A stretch of DNA of 64,000 nt, taken from contig JBCBIJ010000005.1 in assembly GCA_038524795.1 (NCBI GenBank), positions 124,001 through 188,000 of the forward strand, in the 5' to 3' direction. Shown here piece after piece: positions 1-8,302 of this stretch (its first letter is position 1; every line of letters starts with the position of its first letter). The notes beneath the pieces were generated by a model, which was given only the letters and a program-made list of their open reading frames with translations, made no database searches and had not been told where the DNA came from. The translations under genes were made by a program, and so were the position numbers. This DNA comes from CALBPI01 sp038524795. GTDB taxonomy: Bacteria > Pseudomonadota > Gammaproteobacteria > Steroidobacterales > Woeseiaceae.

Positions 1-356
1 CAGGCGTCTTCGACACCCGCGAGATCGGCCAGCGTCGCCGTAAGGTCGGCCGCTTGTTTCTCGAGCTGCGCGCGCCGTTCGGCGAGTTTGTCGAGCAGCG
101 CGGTGAGCTGGCGCTTGCCGCCTTCGGGGGCCTTGTAGAGATCGATGATCTCGGCGCTCTCCTCAAGCGACAGGCCCAGGCGACGACCGCGCAAGATAAG
201 GCGCAGCCGCACGCGGTCCGCGGCCGAGAAATAGCGCACGCGCCCCCGGCGTTCGGGTGCGAGAAACCCCTTCTCTTCATAAAAGCGCAGGGTGCGTGTC
301 GTCACGCCGAATTCAGCGGCCAGATCGCTGATCGAATAGCTGCGGGTATCAGGCAT
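1..356 (-). CDS. MerR-family regulator, LiuR-like (partial)
   Basis: This is the N-terminal part (about 118 residues) of a MerR-type DNA-binding regulator whose 3' end runs off the left edge. It begins MPDTRSYSISDLAAEFGV, has the winged-helix signature TTRTLRFYEEKGFLAPERR, and continues into a helix rich in E, R, L and Q that would form the dimerisation coiled coil. The sequence closely resembles LiuR, the regulator of branched-chain amino acid and acyl-CoA catabolism in proteobacteria. It is divergent from the acyl-CoA racemase and dehydrogenase genes, and a perfect palindrome lies between them. The start at 356 has no Shine-Dalgarno sequence but follows a TTTAAT hexamer by 8 bases, so the mRNA may be leaderless. 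The LiuR assignment is by remembered family resemblance. Confidence 0.87.
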   Translation of the reverse strand, partial: MPDTRSYSISDLAAEFGVTTRTLRFYEEKGFLAPERRGRVRYFSAADRVRLRLILRGRRLGLSLEESAEIIDLYKAPEGGKRQLTALLDKLAERRAQLEKQAADLTATLADLAGVEDA

Positions 357-375
357 GCGGGCACATTAAATTACG

Positions 376-391
376 TTGACGTTAACGTCAA
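376..391. promoter_or_regulatory. Perfect 16-bp palindrome, probable MerR/LiuR operator
   Basis: The sequence TTGACGTTAACGTCAA is a perfect inverted repeat between the divergent MerR gene and the racemase gene. It resembles the palindromic sites reported for LiuR-type regulators. Its outer TTGACG half, read on the minus strand, could also serve as the -35 of the MerR promoter, which would allow autoregulation. The binding role is inferred from position and symmetry. Confidence 0.7.
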
Positions 392-479
392 TACAGATCG
401 TGAGACTCAGTCCACACAAGGGCTCGCATCACCGGACGGATTGCGGCAGGCTTTACCTAATGTCGGTAAGAGGTCGGAC

Positions 480-1616
480 ATGGGCCCGCTGAACGGATTC
501 AGGATTATTGAGCTCAAAGGAATTGGGCCGGGACCCTATGCGGGTATGTTGCTGGCCGACATGGGCGCCGACGTCATCGTTGTCGAACGCTCCACGCGGC
601 CTGGTGGGCTCGCCATGCCTTCCGCCCAGGACGTGCATTCCCGAGGAAAGCGCTCCATCGCACTGGATCTCAAGCAGCCCGAAGGTGTCGAGACGCTGCT
701 TCGGCTCATCGACACGGCTGACGGACTCATTGAGGGTTTTCGGCCGGGTGTCACGGAGCGCCTCGGCGTTGGGCCTGAGGCCTGTCTCGCCAGACGGCCA
801 GAGCTGGTCTACGGCCGCATCACGGGCTGGGGGCAGTCCGGTCCGCTGTCACAGGCGCCCGGCCACGACATCAACTACATCGCCCTCACAGGTTCGCTCG
901 CCGCGATCGGCAGTGAGAACAAACCTGCCGTGCCGCTCAACCTCATTGGCGACTACGCCGGCGGCAGCCTGTTTCTTGTGTCGGGCATGCTGGCCGCGAT
1001 GTTGGCCGCGCAAAAGACGGGCAAGGGCCAGGTCGTTGATGCGGCCATCACGGATGGTAGTGCGCATCTGATGTCGGGTTTCTACGGTTGGCAGGACATC
1101 GGCTTCTGGAAAGCCAAGCGCGCGCGCAACCTGCTCGATGGCGCTGCGCATCATTACAACGTGTACGAAACGGCCGACCAGCAGTTTGTTGCCGTAGGTC
1201 CGCTCGAGCCCCAGTTCTATACGGCCTTCATTGAACTGCTGGGTCTCGACGCTGAAGCTTTCGGACCCGGTCAGTCCATCACCAAGTGGCCCGAGCTCGT
1301 GGCGGCCGTGGCTGACGTCTTCGCACAAGAGACGCTCGCGACCTGGCAACAGCGGCTCGAGGGTACCGATGCCTGCGTGAGCCCCGTGCTCGACATCAAC
1401 GCGGCGACGCGTCACCCCCACAACGTGGAGCGGGGCACTTACATCGACATAGGCGGCGTCGTGCAGCCCGCACCCGCGCCCCGCTTCAGCCACACGCCCA
1501 GCGACGCACCTGCGGCACCGCACGCCGAGGGCATTGATGGTGATGCGGTTCTCGCAGAGGCGGGACTCGGCGGCGACGAGATTGCCGCGTTACGCGAGCG
1601 CGGCATATTGGGCTGA
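480..1616 (+). CDS. Alpha-methylacyl-CoA racemase (CaiB/BaiF family)
   Basis: A 378-residue class III CoA-transferase-fold protein of the racemase branch. It would interconvert (R)- and (S)-2-methylacyl-CoA, letting branched fatty acids or sterol side chains enter beta-oxidation, which requires the S epimer. The N-terminus GFRIIELKGIGPGPYAGMLL is typical. The catalytic residues known from the Mycobacterium racemase (His126, Asp156, Glu241) match His129 in GHDINY, Asp158 in GDYAGGS and Glu243 in GPLEPQF. The open frame extends upstream to 54, but homology begins at MGPLNGF, which is preceded by AAGAGG, so 480 is chosen. It lies 80 bases before an acyl-CoA dehydrogenase, a functionally matching partner. 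Confidence 0.9.
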   Translation: MGPLNGFRIIELKGIGPGPYAGMLLADMGADVIVVERSTRPGGLAMPSAQDVHSRGKRSIALDLKQPEGVETLLRLIDTADGLIEGFRPGVTERLGVGPEACLARRPELVYGRITGWGQSGPLSQAPGHDINYIALTGSLAAIGSENKPAVPLNLIGDYAGGSLFLVSGMLAAMLAAQKTGKGQVVDAAITDGSAHLMSGFYGWQDIGFWKAKRARNLLDGAAHHYNVYETADQQFVAVGPLEPQFYTAFIELLGLDAEAFGPGQSITKWPELVAAVADVFAQETLATWQQRLEGTDACVSPVLDINAATRHPHNVERGTYIDIGGVVQPAPAPRFSHTPSDAPAAPHAEGIDGDAVLAEAGLGGDEIAALRERGILG

Positions 1617-1696
1617 GTTCGTCGGGTAAAGGCTGAAGCGACCGGCGCGCTCGGTTACCCTTGCGGGCCAGCCCAACCACGGTCCCGGAGCCGCAC

Positions 1697-3490
1697 ATGT
1701 CGACCATCGTCAACCGGCGCGATCTCGCGTTTTTCCTCTACGAAGTGTTTGGTCTCGAGGCGCTGCTCGGGCAGGGCGATTACGCTGACTTCGACCGCGA
1801 GACCATCGAGGCCGTCCTCGATACCGCGGAGCAGATCGCGACCGAGCGTTTTGAACCGCTGGCGGCCGCACTCGACGCCGACGAGCCGCGATTCGTCGAT
1901 GGTGCGGTTGAGATGATGCCCGAGATCAAGCCCGCGCTGGATGCCTTCAGCGAGGCCGGGCTGATCGCGGCCGGCTTCGATGCCGAGGTGGGCGGGATGC
2001 AGCTGCCTTTTGTCGCGCAGCACGCCATGAGCGGCATGTTTACCTGTGCCAATAACGCAGCCACCAATTACCTGTTCCTGACCACGGCCAACGCCAACAT
2101 GCTCAACACCTGTGCGAGTGAGGCACTCAAGGCACGGTTTCTGCCGCCCATGCTCGAAGGACGCTGGTACGGCACGATGTGCCTCTCGGAAACGCAAGCT
2201 GGCTCATCGCTGGCCGACATCCGCACGACGGCGACGCCGCGCGGCGACGGCAGCTATGCCGTAGCGGGCTCCAAGATGTGGATTTCCGGCGGCGAGCAGC
2301 CCATGTCGGAGAATATCGTGCACATGGTGCTCGCGCGGACACCGGACGCGCCCCCGGGTGTGCGCGGCATCTCGCTGTTCCTCGTGCCCAAGTACCGCGT
2401 CGATGACGCGGGCAACGTTGGCGAGAAGAACCACATCGCGCTCGCCGGCCTTAACCACAAGATGGGCCAGCGCGGTACGACCAACTGCCTGCTCGAGTTT
2501 GGCGAGGGCGGTGAGAGCATCGGATGGCTTGTGGGCCGCGAGAACGAAGGCCTTAAGAACATGTTTCACATGATGAACGAGGCGCGCATCGGCGTCGGGC
2601 TCGGTGCGGTCATGTGCGGACTTGGCGGTTACCTCTACTCACTGAAGTACGCGCAGGAGCGCCTGCAAGGCCGGCCTGCTTCAGACAAGAATCCTGAGTC
2701 GCCGCAGGTGCCGATCATCCGGCACGCCGACGTGCGGCGTATGTTGCTGGCGCAGAAGGCCTGGGTGGAGGGTGGCCAGGCACTCATCTATTACTGCGGC
2801 ACGCTGCAGGACCGCGAGCGGCTTGCGGGCGATGATGCCGCGCGCGGCGAGCTCAATCTGTTACTCGAATTGCTGACGCCCGTCGCCAAGTCCTGGCCGT
2901 CGGAGTACTGCCTTGAAGCGAACAAGCTCGCCATCCAGGTGCTGGGTGGCTACGGCTATACGCGGGACTACCCCGTCGAGCGCTACTATCGCGACAACCG
3001 ACTGAACCACATTCATGAAGGCACCTGGGGCATTCAGGGTCTCGACATTCTGGGTCGCAAGGTCCGATTGGCGGGCGGCGCGGCGCTTGAACTGCTGGCC
3101 GCGGAAATGCAGCCGGCGTTGGAAGTGGCAAGCGGCAGTGACGCGTTATCCGCACATGCCGATGCGCTCGGGGCTGCCTGGCAGCAGGTCCAGCAGACCA
3201 TTGCGGCCGTGGCCGGCTGCGAGGACCGCGAACGGGCGCTGGCAAACGCAACGGCATTCCTCGACGGCTTCGGTCACGTGGTCGTGGCCTGGTTGTGGTT
3301 GCGACAAGCCCTCGTTGCCGAGGCCGCGTTGGCGGAAAACAACAAAGATTCAGCGTTCTACGAAGGCAAATTGAAAGCCTGCCGGTACTTCTTCCGCTAT
3401 GAGCTGCCAGTTGCCATAACGCGCCTGGCACTAGTGGAAACGCTTGATGACACATGTTTAACAATCGAGCCGGCCCAGTTCACGGGCTAG
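1697..3490 (+). CDS. Acyl-CoA dehydrogenase, long DmdC-like type
   Basis: A 597-residue flavin-dependent acyl-CoA dehydrogenase, about 200 residues longer than the classical 380-residue enzymes. It belongs to the branch with extra N- and C-terminal domains that includes 3-methylmercaptopropionyl-CoA dehydrogenase (DmdC). It would oxidise an acyl-CoA to the 2-enoyl-CoA with FAD. Visible signatures are the substrate and FAD loop MCLSETQAGSSLADIRT, the motif LGGYGYTRDYPVERYYRD and the segment IHEGTWGIQGLDILGRK. Glu441 in that segment is the likely catalytic base. The start at MSTIVNRR follows CCCGGAGCCGCAC. It probably shares a transcript with the racemase and is a candidate LiuR target. The exact substrate cannot be read from sequence. 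Confidence 0.9.
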   Translation: MSTIVNRRDLAFFLYEVFGLEALLGQGDYADFDRETIEAVLDTAEQIATERFEPLAAALDADEPRFVDGAVEMMPEIKPALDAFSEAGLIAAGFDAEVGGMQLPFVAQHAMSGMFTCANNAATNYLFLTTANANMLNTCASEALKARFLPPMLEGRWYGTMCLSETQAGSSLADIRTTATPRGDGSYAVAGSKMWISGGEQPMSENIVHMVLARTPDAPPGVRGISLFLVPKYRVDDAGNVGEKNHIALAGLNHKMGQRGTTNCLLEFGEGGESIGWLVGRENEGLKNMFHMMNEARIGVGLGAVMCGLGGYLYSLKYAQERLQGRPASDKNPESPQVPIIRHADVRRMLLAQKAWVEGGQALIYYCGTLQDRERLAGDDAARGELNLLLELLTPVAKSWPSEYCLEANKLAIQVLGGYGYTRDYPVERYYRDNRLNHIHEGTWGIQGLDILGRKVRLAGGAALELLAAEMQPALEVASGSDALSAHADALGAAWQQVQQTIAAVAGCEDRERALANATAFLDGFGHVVVAWLWLRQALVAEAALAENNKDSAFYEGKLKACRYFFRYELPVAITRLALVETLDDTCLTIEPAQFTG

Positions 3491-3495
3491 GGTTT

Positions 3496-3579
3496 CGTGA
3501 CCCCTGTCACATAATTGTTGCGTGTTTTTATGGGCTTAACGCAACAACTGTTCCTAAGTTCCTAGCCCTGAACTATACT
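3496..3579 (+). promoter_or_regulatory. Regulatory region with CRP-like site, inverted repeat and -10 element
   Basis: Three elements sit in the 156-base gap before the receptor gene. CGTGA-N6-TCACA at 3496-3511 matches the CRP/Vfr consensus in 9 of 10 key bases. A perfect 9-bp inverted repeat (TTGTTGCGT at 3515-3523, complement at 3539-3547) has a 15-base spacer. A TATACT hexamer lies at 3574-3579 without a clear -35. With a start near 3586 the CRP-like site would centre at about -82, a class I position. A GC hairpin (3594-3608) follows in the leader. All roles are inferred. Confidence 0.4.
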
Positions 3580-3646
3580 CTGCGGCGTTTAGGGCGGGGG
3601 CGCCCCGCAGAAGCTTACGACCTACAGCTGTCAACAGGGGTTTAAC

Positions 3647-6175
3647 ATGCTGATTAATTACGGGAAATCGCGCGTAGCGCCGGCCGGTGCTGCGGCCGCG
3701 GCCGTGTTGCTGAGCTCGCTTTCGGGCCAGGCACTCGCGCAAAGCGAACCGTTCCTTGAAGAAATCGTGGTCACGGCCGCCAAGCGCGAACAAACGCTGC
3801 AGGAAGTGCCGATCGCGGTTTCGGTCACCGACGCCGACACGATCGAAAAAGCACAGATCTTTGACGTGCTCGATCTGCAGACGGTTGTACCGTCGCTGCG
3901 TGTGACGCAGCTGCAGTCGTCGGCCAACACCAACTTCCTGATCCGTGGCTTCGGCAACGGCGCAAACAACCCGGGCATCGAGCCTTCGGTTGGCGTCTTC
4001 ATCGACGGCGTCTACCGCAGTCGTTCCGCGAGCGCCCTGTCGGATCTGCCCAATCTCGAGCGCGTTGAAGTGCTGCGCGGTCCGCAGTCGACGCTGTTCG
4101 GCAAGAACGCATCAGCAGGCGTCATCAGCGTCGTCACACGGGCACCACAGTTCGAGTGGGGCGGCAACGCATCGCTCGTCGCCGGTAACTTCGGCGCCAT
4201 TGTTGCCAAGGGCGACGTGACGGGCCCGCTGGGTGAAAATGTCGCGTTCAGCCTCTCGGGCAGCGTCAACACGCGTGACGGTTACTTCGACAATCTCGAA
4301 GACGGTTCGGAAATCAACGAGCGTGATCGCTGGGGCGTTCGCGGCCAGCTGCTCTGGGACGTCAGCGACGATGTCTCGTTCCGCCTGATCGCCGACTACG
4401 ACGAAATCGACGAGAATTGCTGTGGCACGGTCAACCTACTCGACGGCCCGACGGGTAATGCCGTTCGTGCGCTGGGCGGCAACCTGGTGTCTAACGACGA
4501 TGAGTCCTACGCCACGTTCGTGAACTTCGACACGATCAACACGATTGAGAACAGCGGTGTCTCGATCCAGGGTGATTTCGGCTTCGATAACTTCGACGTC
4601 GTCTGGATTGGGTCTTATCGCCAGCAGGACACGCAGGCCAACGCCGACTCGGACTTCACGAGCGCCGACCTGATCGGTCGCAACTTCGAAGAGCGTGACA
4701 TCGAAACGATCACGCAAGAGCTGCGCCTTACGACGAGCTTTGGCGATAACGCCGACCTCATGATCGGCGCGTTCTACTTTGACGAAGACGTGGCCTACAA
4801 CACGGACCTGCTCTACGGCGCAGACTTCCGTGGCTACGGCACGCTCCTGGGTGTCGCAGCCGGTGCGTCGCCGACGACGTTTGATGACCTCGAAACGGCA
4901 CTCGGCATTCCGGCGGGTACGTTCTTCGCACAGGGCACCGGCGTTATGGAGATGGCCACGCAGGACAACCAGGCGCTGTCGTTCTTCACGACGCTCGACT
5001 GGTACCTGACGGACCGCACCACACTGACCGTTGGCCTGAACTACACCAATGACGAGAAAGATGTCACGGTGAGTCAAATCAACTCAGACGTGTTTTCTGG
5101 ACTCGACTTCGTGGGGATCGGCTTTGCCGGCGCATTCGGTGCTCTGACGGGTGGATTGCCGCCGACGCAGGACAACATTGCGGCTAACCCTGCGCAGGCA
5201 GCGGCGGCGCAACAGATCAGCGTCACGGGGTGCTCTGCTGCAACGCCGCCGCCGGGCTGCAACGAGCTGCTCGCGCTGACGCCCTTCCAGTTCCTGCCGC
5301 CGTTCGTGAACTACCCGAACGCGGTTGAGAACGGCACGTCCGATGATTCGGAAACGACCTGGAGCGTTCGTCTTGCGTTTGATATCAACGACAACCTGAA
5401 CATCTACGCCAGCGCCGGCACCGGCTTCAAGTCCACCTCGTGGAACTTGTCGCGTGACTCGCGTCCGTTCGCAGCTGACATTCCGGCGCTCGGCGCTGCA
5501 GGTCTGACGGTCAACAACCTGACGGCTGGCACGCGCTTTGCGGGTCCCGAAGAAGCGACGGTCTACGAGATCGGCATCAAGGGTAAGTACGACCGCTTCG
5601 CGTTTAACGCCACGATCTTCGACCAGTCGATCGAGGGCTTCCAGTCGAACGTCTTCTCGGGCACAGGCTTCCAGTTGGTTAACGCGGGTGAGCAATCGAG
5701 CTTTGGTGTTGAAATCGACGGTAACTGGTACCCGACCGACAACCTGCAGCTGACGTTTGCAGCCACCTGGATGGATCCCGAGTTTGATTCGTTCCCGAAC
5801 AGCTCTGTGGGCGATCTGACGGGCACGACGCCGCCAGGTATCCATGAGCTCAGCGCTGTCGGTTCGGCCACCTACACGTGGTTCCTGTCGAACGGCAACG
5901 AAGCCTTCGTTCGTGGTGAGTACCTTTACGAGGACGATATCCCGATCGTTGAAAACGTGCCGGCTTCGCTCGCGTCGCGTGAAGTCAACATGGTCAACGC
6001 GAGCGCAGGCTACGCGATGGACAACGGCTGGGAATTCGGTGTCTGGGGTCGCAACCTGACCGACGACAGCTGGCTGCTGAGCGCCTTCCCGGGCGTTGCG
6101 CAGGATGGCAGCTTCAACGGCTACCCGAGCCAGCCGCGTACCTACGGCATCTCGATCCGCAAGTCCTTCCAGTAA
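3647..6175 (+). CDS. TonB-dependent outer membrane receptor
   Basis: An 842-residue TonB-dependent receptor that would import a large or scarce substrate across the outer membrane using TonB-ExbBD energy. A signal peptide ends near AQS (residue about 32). It is followed by EEIVVTAAKREQTLQEVPIAVSV, a TonB-box and plug start, and plug motifs such as LRVTQLQSSANTNFLIRGFG, FIDGVYRSR and LERVEVLRGPQSTLFGKN. The rest is a predicted 22-strand barrel ending in a terminal phenylalanine-containing strand (YGISIRKSFQ). It resembles the broad group annotated for steroid, plant-polymer or vitamin uptake. No Fur-like site lies upstream, so an organic substrate is more likely than iron. It is monocistronic, with a strong terminator just after the stop. 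Confidence 0.92.
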   Translation: MLINYGKSRVAPAGAAAAAVLLSSLSGQALAQSEPFLEEIVVTAAKREQTLQEVPIAVSVTDADTIEKAQIFDVLDLQTVVPSLRVTQLQSSANTNFLIRGFGNGANNPGIEPSVGVFIDGVYRSRSASALSDLPNLERVEVLRGPQSTLFGKNASAGVISVVTRAPQFEWGGNASLVAGNFGAIVAKGDVTGPLGENVAFSLSGSVNTRDGYFDNLEDGSEINERDRWGVRGQLLWDVSDDVSFRLIADYDEIDENCCGTVNLLDGPTGNAVRALGGNLVSNDDESYATFVNFDTINTIENSGVSIQGDFGFDNFDVVWIGSYRQQDTQANADSDFTSADLIGRNFEERDIETITQELRLTTSFGDNADLMIGAFYFDEDVAYNTDLLYGADFRGYGTLLGVAAGASPTTFDDLETALGIPAGTFFAQGTGVMEMATQDNQALSFFTTLDWYLTDRTTLTVGLNYTNDEKDVTVSQINSDVFSGLDFVGIGFAGAFGALTGGLPPTQDNIAANPAQAAAAQQISVTGCSAATPPPGCNELLALTPFQFLPPFVNYPNAVENGTSDDSETTWSVRLAFDINDNLNIYASAGTGFKSTSWNLSRDSRPFAADIPALGAAGLTVNNLTAGTRFAGPEEATVYEIGIKGKYDRFAFNATIFDQSIEGFQSNVFSGTGFQLVNAGEQSSFGVEIDGNWYPTDNLQLTFAATWMDPEFDSFPNSSVGDLTGTTPPGIHELSAVGSATYTWFLSNGNEAFVRGEYLYEDDIPIVENVPASLASREVNMVNASAGYAMDNGWEFGVWGRNLTDDSWLLSAFPGVAQDGSFNGYPSQPRTYGISIRKSFQ

Positions 6176-6192
6176 GCGGACGGGTATCGAGT

Positions 6193-6230
6193 AAAGCCCC
6201 GGCGGTTTCTGACCGCCGGGGCTTTTTTTT
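6193..6230 (+). terminator. Intrinsic terminator after TonB receptor
   Basis: A 14-bp stem (6193-6206 pairing with 6212-6225) with a five-base loop, its core GCCCCGGCGGT, runs into eight T residues. It lies 18 bases after the receptor stop codon. Confidence 0.93.
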
Positions 6231-6325
6231 GCCCGTGATCTGCGTGGTGTTTCCTTGCCCACGGCAGGGCCGACGGGCATCATTCAGACATCTGATGCGC
6301 CGCACCATTCCAAGGGGACTGGAAC

Positions 6326-8302
6326 GTGAAATTTCCTGCTGCCTGCATTGCTCTGATCACTGGAATAATCGCTGCGACGGCTTCTGCCGGGACGCGCGTT
6401 GACAACTTCCGTCTGCTCGACCAGGACCGACAGTCGCACGAGCTCTACTACCACAAGGACGCCACGGCCGTGGTGTTCCTCGTGCAGGCCAATGGCTGCC
6501 CGATTGCGCGCAATCTGCTGACCGACTACCGCGCGTTGCGCGACACCTACGCTGACCAAGGTGTGCGCTTTGCGATGATCAACGCGAGCCTCCAGGACAC
6601 GCGTGATGCCATTCGCGCCGAGGCCGAAGAGTTTGGCATCGATATGCCCATCCTTGTCGATGAGACGCAGCTTATCGGTGAGGCGCTCGACCTTGACCGA
6701 AGTGGTGAAGTGCTCGTCATCGATCCACGCAACTGGGAGATCGCCTACCGGGGTCCGCTTAGTGACCGCGTCGGTTACGAGACGCAGAAGAAAGTGGCCA
6801 CAGAGACGTATCTCGCCGACGCGCTCGACAGCGTCATCGCCGGCGAGGCCATCGCGGAGCCACGACGCGACGCTGTTGGTTGCATCATCAACTTCCCCGA
6901 GCGAGAGCGTGTTGCCGAGCACGCGAAGATCAGCTACTCGGAAACCATCGCGCCGCTACTCCAGGAACGCTGCACGGCTTGCCACCGTCCGGGTGGTATC
7001 GGTCCCTGGGCCATGACCAGCTACGAGATGATTCGCGGCTTCGCACCCATGATTCGCGAAGTCGTGCGCACCCGTCGCATGCCGCCCTGGGAAGTCGCGA
7101 CTGACTTGCCTGAGATTCACGCCTCGCGCGCGCTGACCGCCGACGAGAAGCGTACGCTCATCCATTGGATCGAGGCGGGAGCGCCGCGCGGTGACGGTCC
7201 CGACCCGCTCAAGAACACAGCGCCGGTACCGGACGCCTGGCCTCTGGGCGAACCTGACCTTGTGGTCACGGCACCGGCGTTTACGGTACCCGCGACCGGG
7301 ATCGTGGACTACCAGTTCCCGGCTGTGCCCAATCCGCTCGAAAACGATGTCTGGGTTCGCGCAGTCAGCATCAAACCCGGCAACGGCAAGGTGGTGCATC
7401 ACGTACTCGTCGGGACGACCGAAGAGGTCATTCCCGATGGTGACGAAGGCCGACTCGATGCCGTTTTCTCGAACTACCTCATGGGTTATGCACCCGGCGC
7501 GGAAAGCTACGTCTATCCCGAAGGCACGGGCGTACTGGTCAAGAAAGGCGGACAAATCCACCTGCAGATGCACTACACGCCTTACGGTGTAGAGGCGACT
7601 GACGAAACGCAGGTCGCGCTGTACTTCCATGAGGAAGCGCCCAAACACCACCTGCGCCAGCAGGTCGTCATGGGCTGGGATATTGCGATTCCGCCCGGCG
7701 AGGCGCGCCACCAGGAAACCGCTTACTTCCAGTTCGACCGCGAGGCCGAGATTTACAGCCTGTTTCCGCACGCCCACTACCGTGGCCACTCCACGCGCTT
7801 TGACATCGAGTACCCTGACGGTAAGCGCGAGCCGCTGCTGCATGTGCCGCGCTACGATTTCAACTGGCAGCACACCTACACGCTTGCCGAGCCGCTGACC
7901 GTGCCTGCGGGCGCACGCATCGTGCACACTTCCGTGTACGACAACAGCGCACGCAACCCGGCGAACCCGGACCCGGAACGTACGGTGCCCTGGGGCCTGC
8001 AGTCGCACGACGAGATGCTCTACGGTGGCTTCTTCTTCCGTTGGACGGATGGTACGGCGGAAGCACCCGTTCACGATCAGATGGCGTTTGAGATTAATCA
8101 GTTCTTTGGTGCACTCGACGACAACTTCGATGGTGTGATGCAACAGGACGAAATGCCGCCGCGTATGGGCGAAGCCTTCGGCGCGGGCCGCTTTGATTCG
8201 TTCAACGCGGACAAGGACGATGGCCTGAGCCCGGCCGAGTATCGCGCCTACGTCGAGTACCGCCGCAAGCAGCGCGCGCAGCAGGCAGCCGCGGGCGACT
8301 AG
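6326..8302 (+). CDS. Redoxin-cytochrome c-copper monooxygenase fusion with EF-hands
   Basis: A 658-residue secreted multidomain protein starting with GTG behind AAGGGGA. A signal peptide (1-21) leads to a redoxin fold (25-190) with a single peroxiredoxin-like Cys in GCPIAR and no CxxC. A c-type heme site CTACH (about 217-221) follows, with a possible axial Met in RRMPPWE. Next is a domain like peptidylglycine/dopamine copper monooxygenases, with the expected ligands: His-His in VVHHVLVG (about 356), His in IHLQMHYTPYG (about 412), HxH in FPHAHYRG (about 480) and Met in EMLYGG. The C-terminus has EF-hand-like loops DDNFDGVMQQDE and NADKDDGLSPAE. It probably performs copper-dependent oxygenation in the periplasm, with electrons delivered by its own heme or redoxin domain. 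The substrate is unknown. Confidence 0.85.
   Translation: MKFPAACIALITGIIAATASAGTRVDNFRLLDQDRQSHELYYHKDATAVVFLVQANGCPIARNLLTDYRALRDTYADQGVRFAMINASLQDTRDAIRAEAEEFGIDMPILVDETQLIGEALDLDRSGEVLVIDPRNWEIAYRGPLSDRVGYETQKKVATETYLADALDSVIAGEAIAEPRRDAVGCIINFPERERVAEHAKISYSETIAPLLQERCTACHRPGGIGPWAMTSYEMIRGFAPMIREVVRTRRMPPWEVATDLPEIHASRALTADEKRTLIHWIEAGAPRGDGPDPLKNTAPVPDAWPLGEPDLVVTAPAFTVPATGIVDYQFPAVPNPLENDVWVRAVSIKPGNGKVVHHVLVGTTEEVIPDGDEGRLDAVFSNYLMGYAPGAESYVYPEGTGVLVKKGGQIHLQMHYTPYGVEATDETQVALYFHEEAPKHHLRQQVVMGWDIAIPPGEARHQETAYFQFDREAEIYSLFPHAHYRGHSTRFDIEYPDGKREPLLHVPRYDFNWQHTYTLAEPLTVPAGARIVHTSVYDNSARNPANPDPERTVPWGLQSHDEMLYGGFFFRWTDGTAEAPVHDQMAFEINQFFGALDDNFDGVMQQDEMPPRMGEAFGAGRFDSFNADKDDGLSPAEYRAYVEYRRKQRAQQAAAGD

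Noticed and set aside
54..479. Upstream extension of the racemase frame
   Set aside because: It is antisense to the MerR gene and crosses the palindromic operator. The racemase N-terminus is at 480 with a ribosome site.
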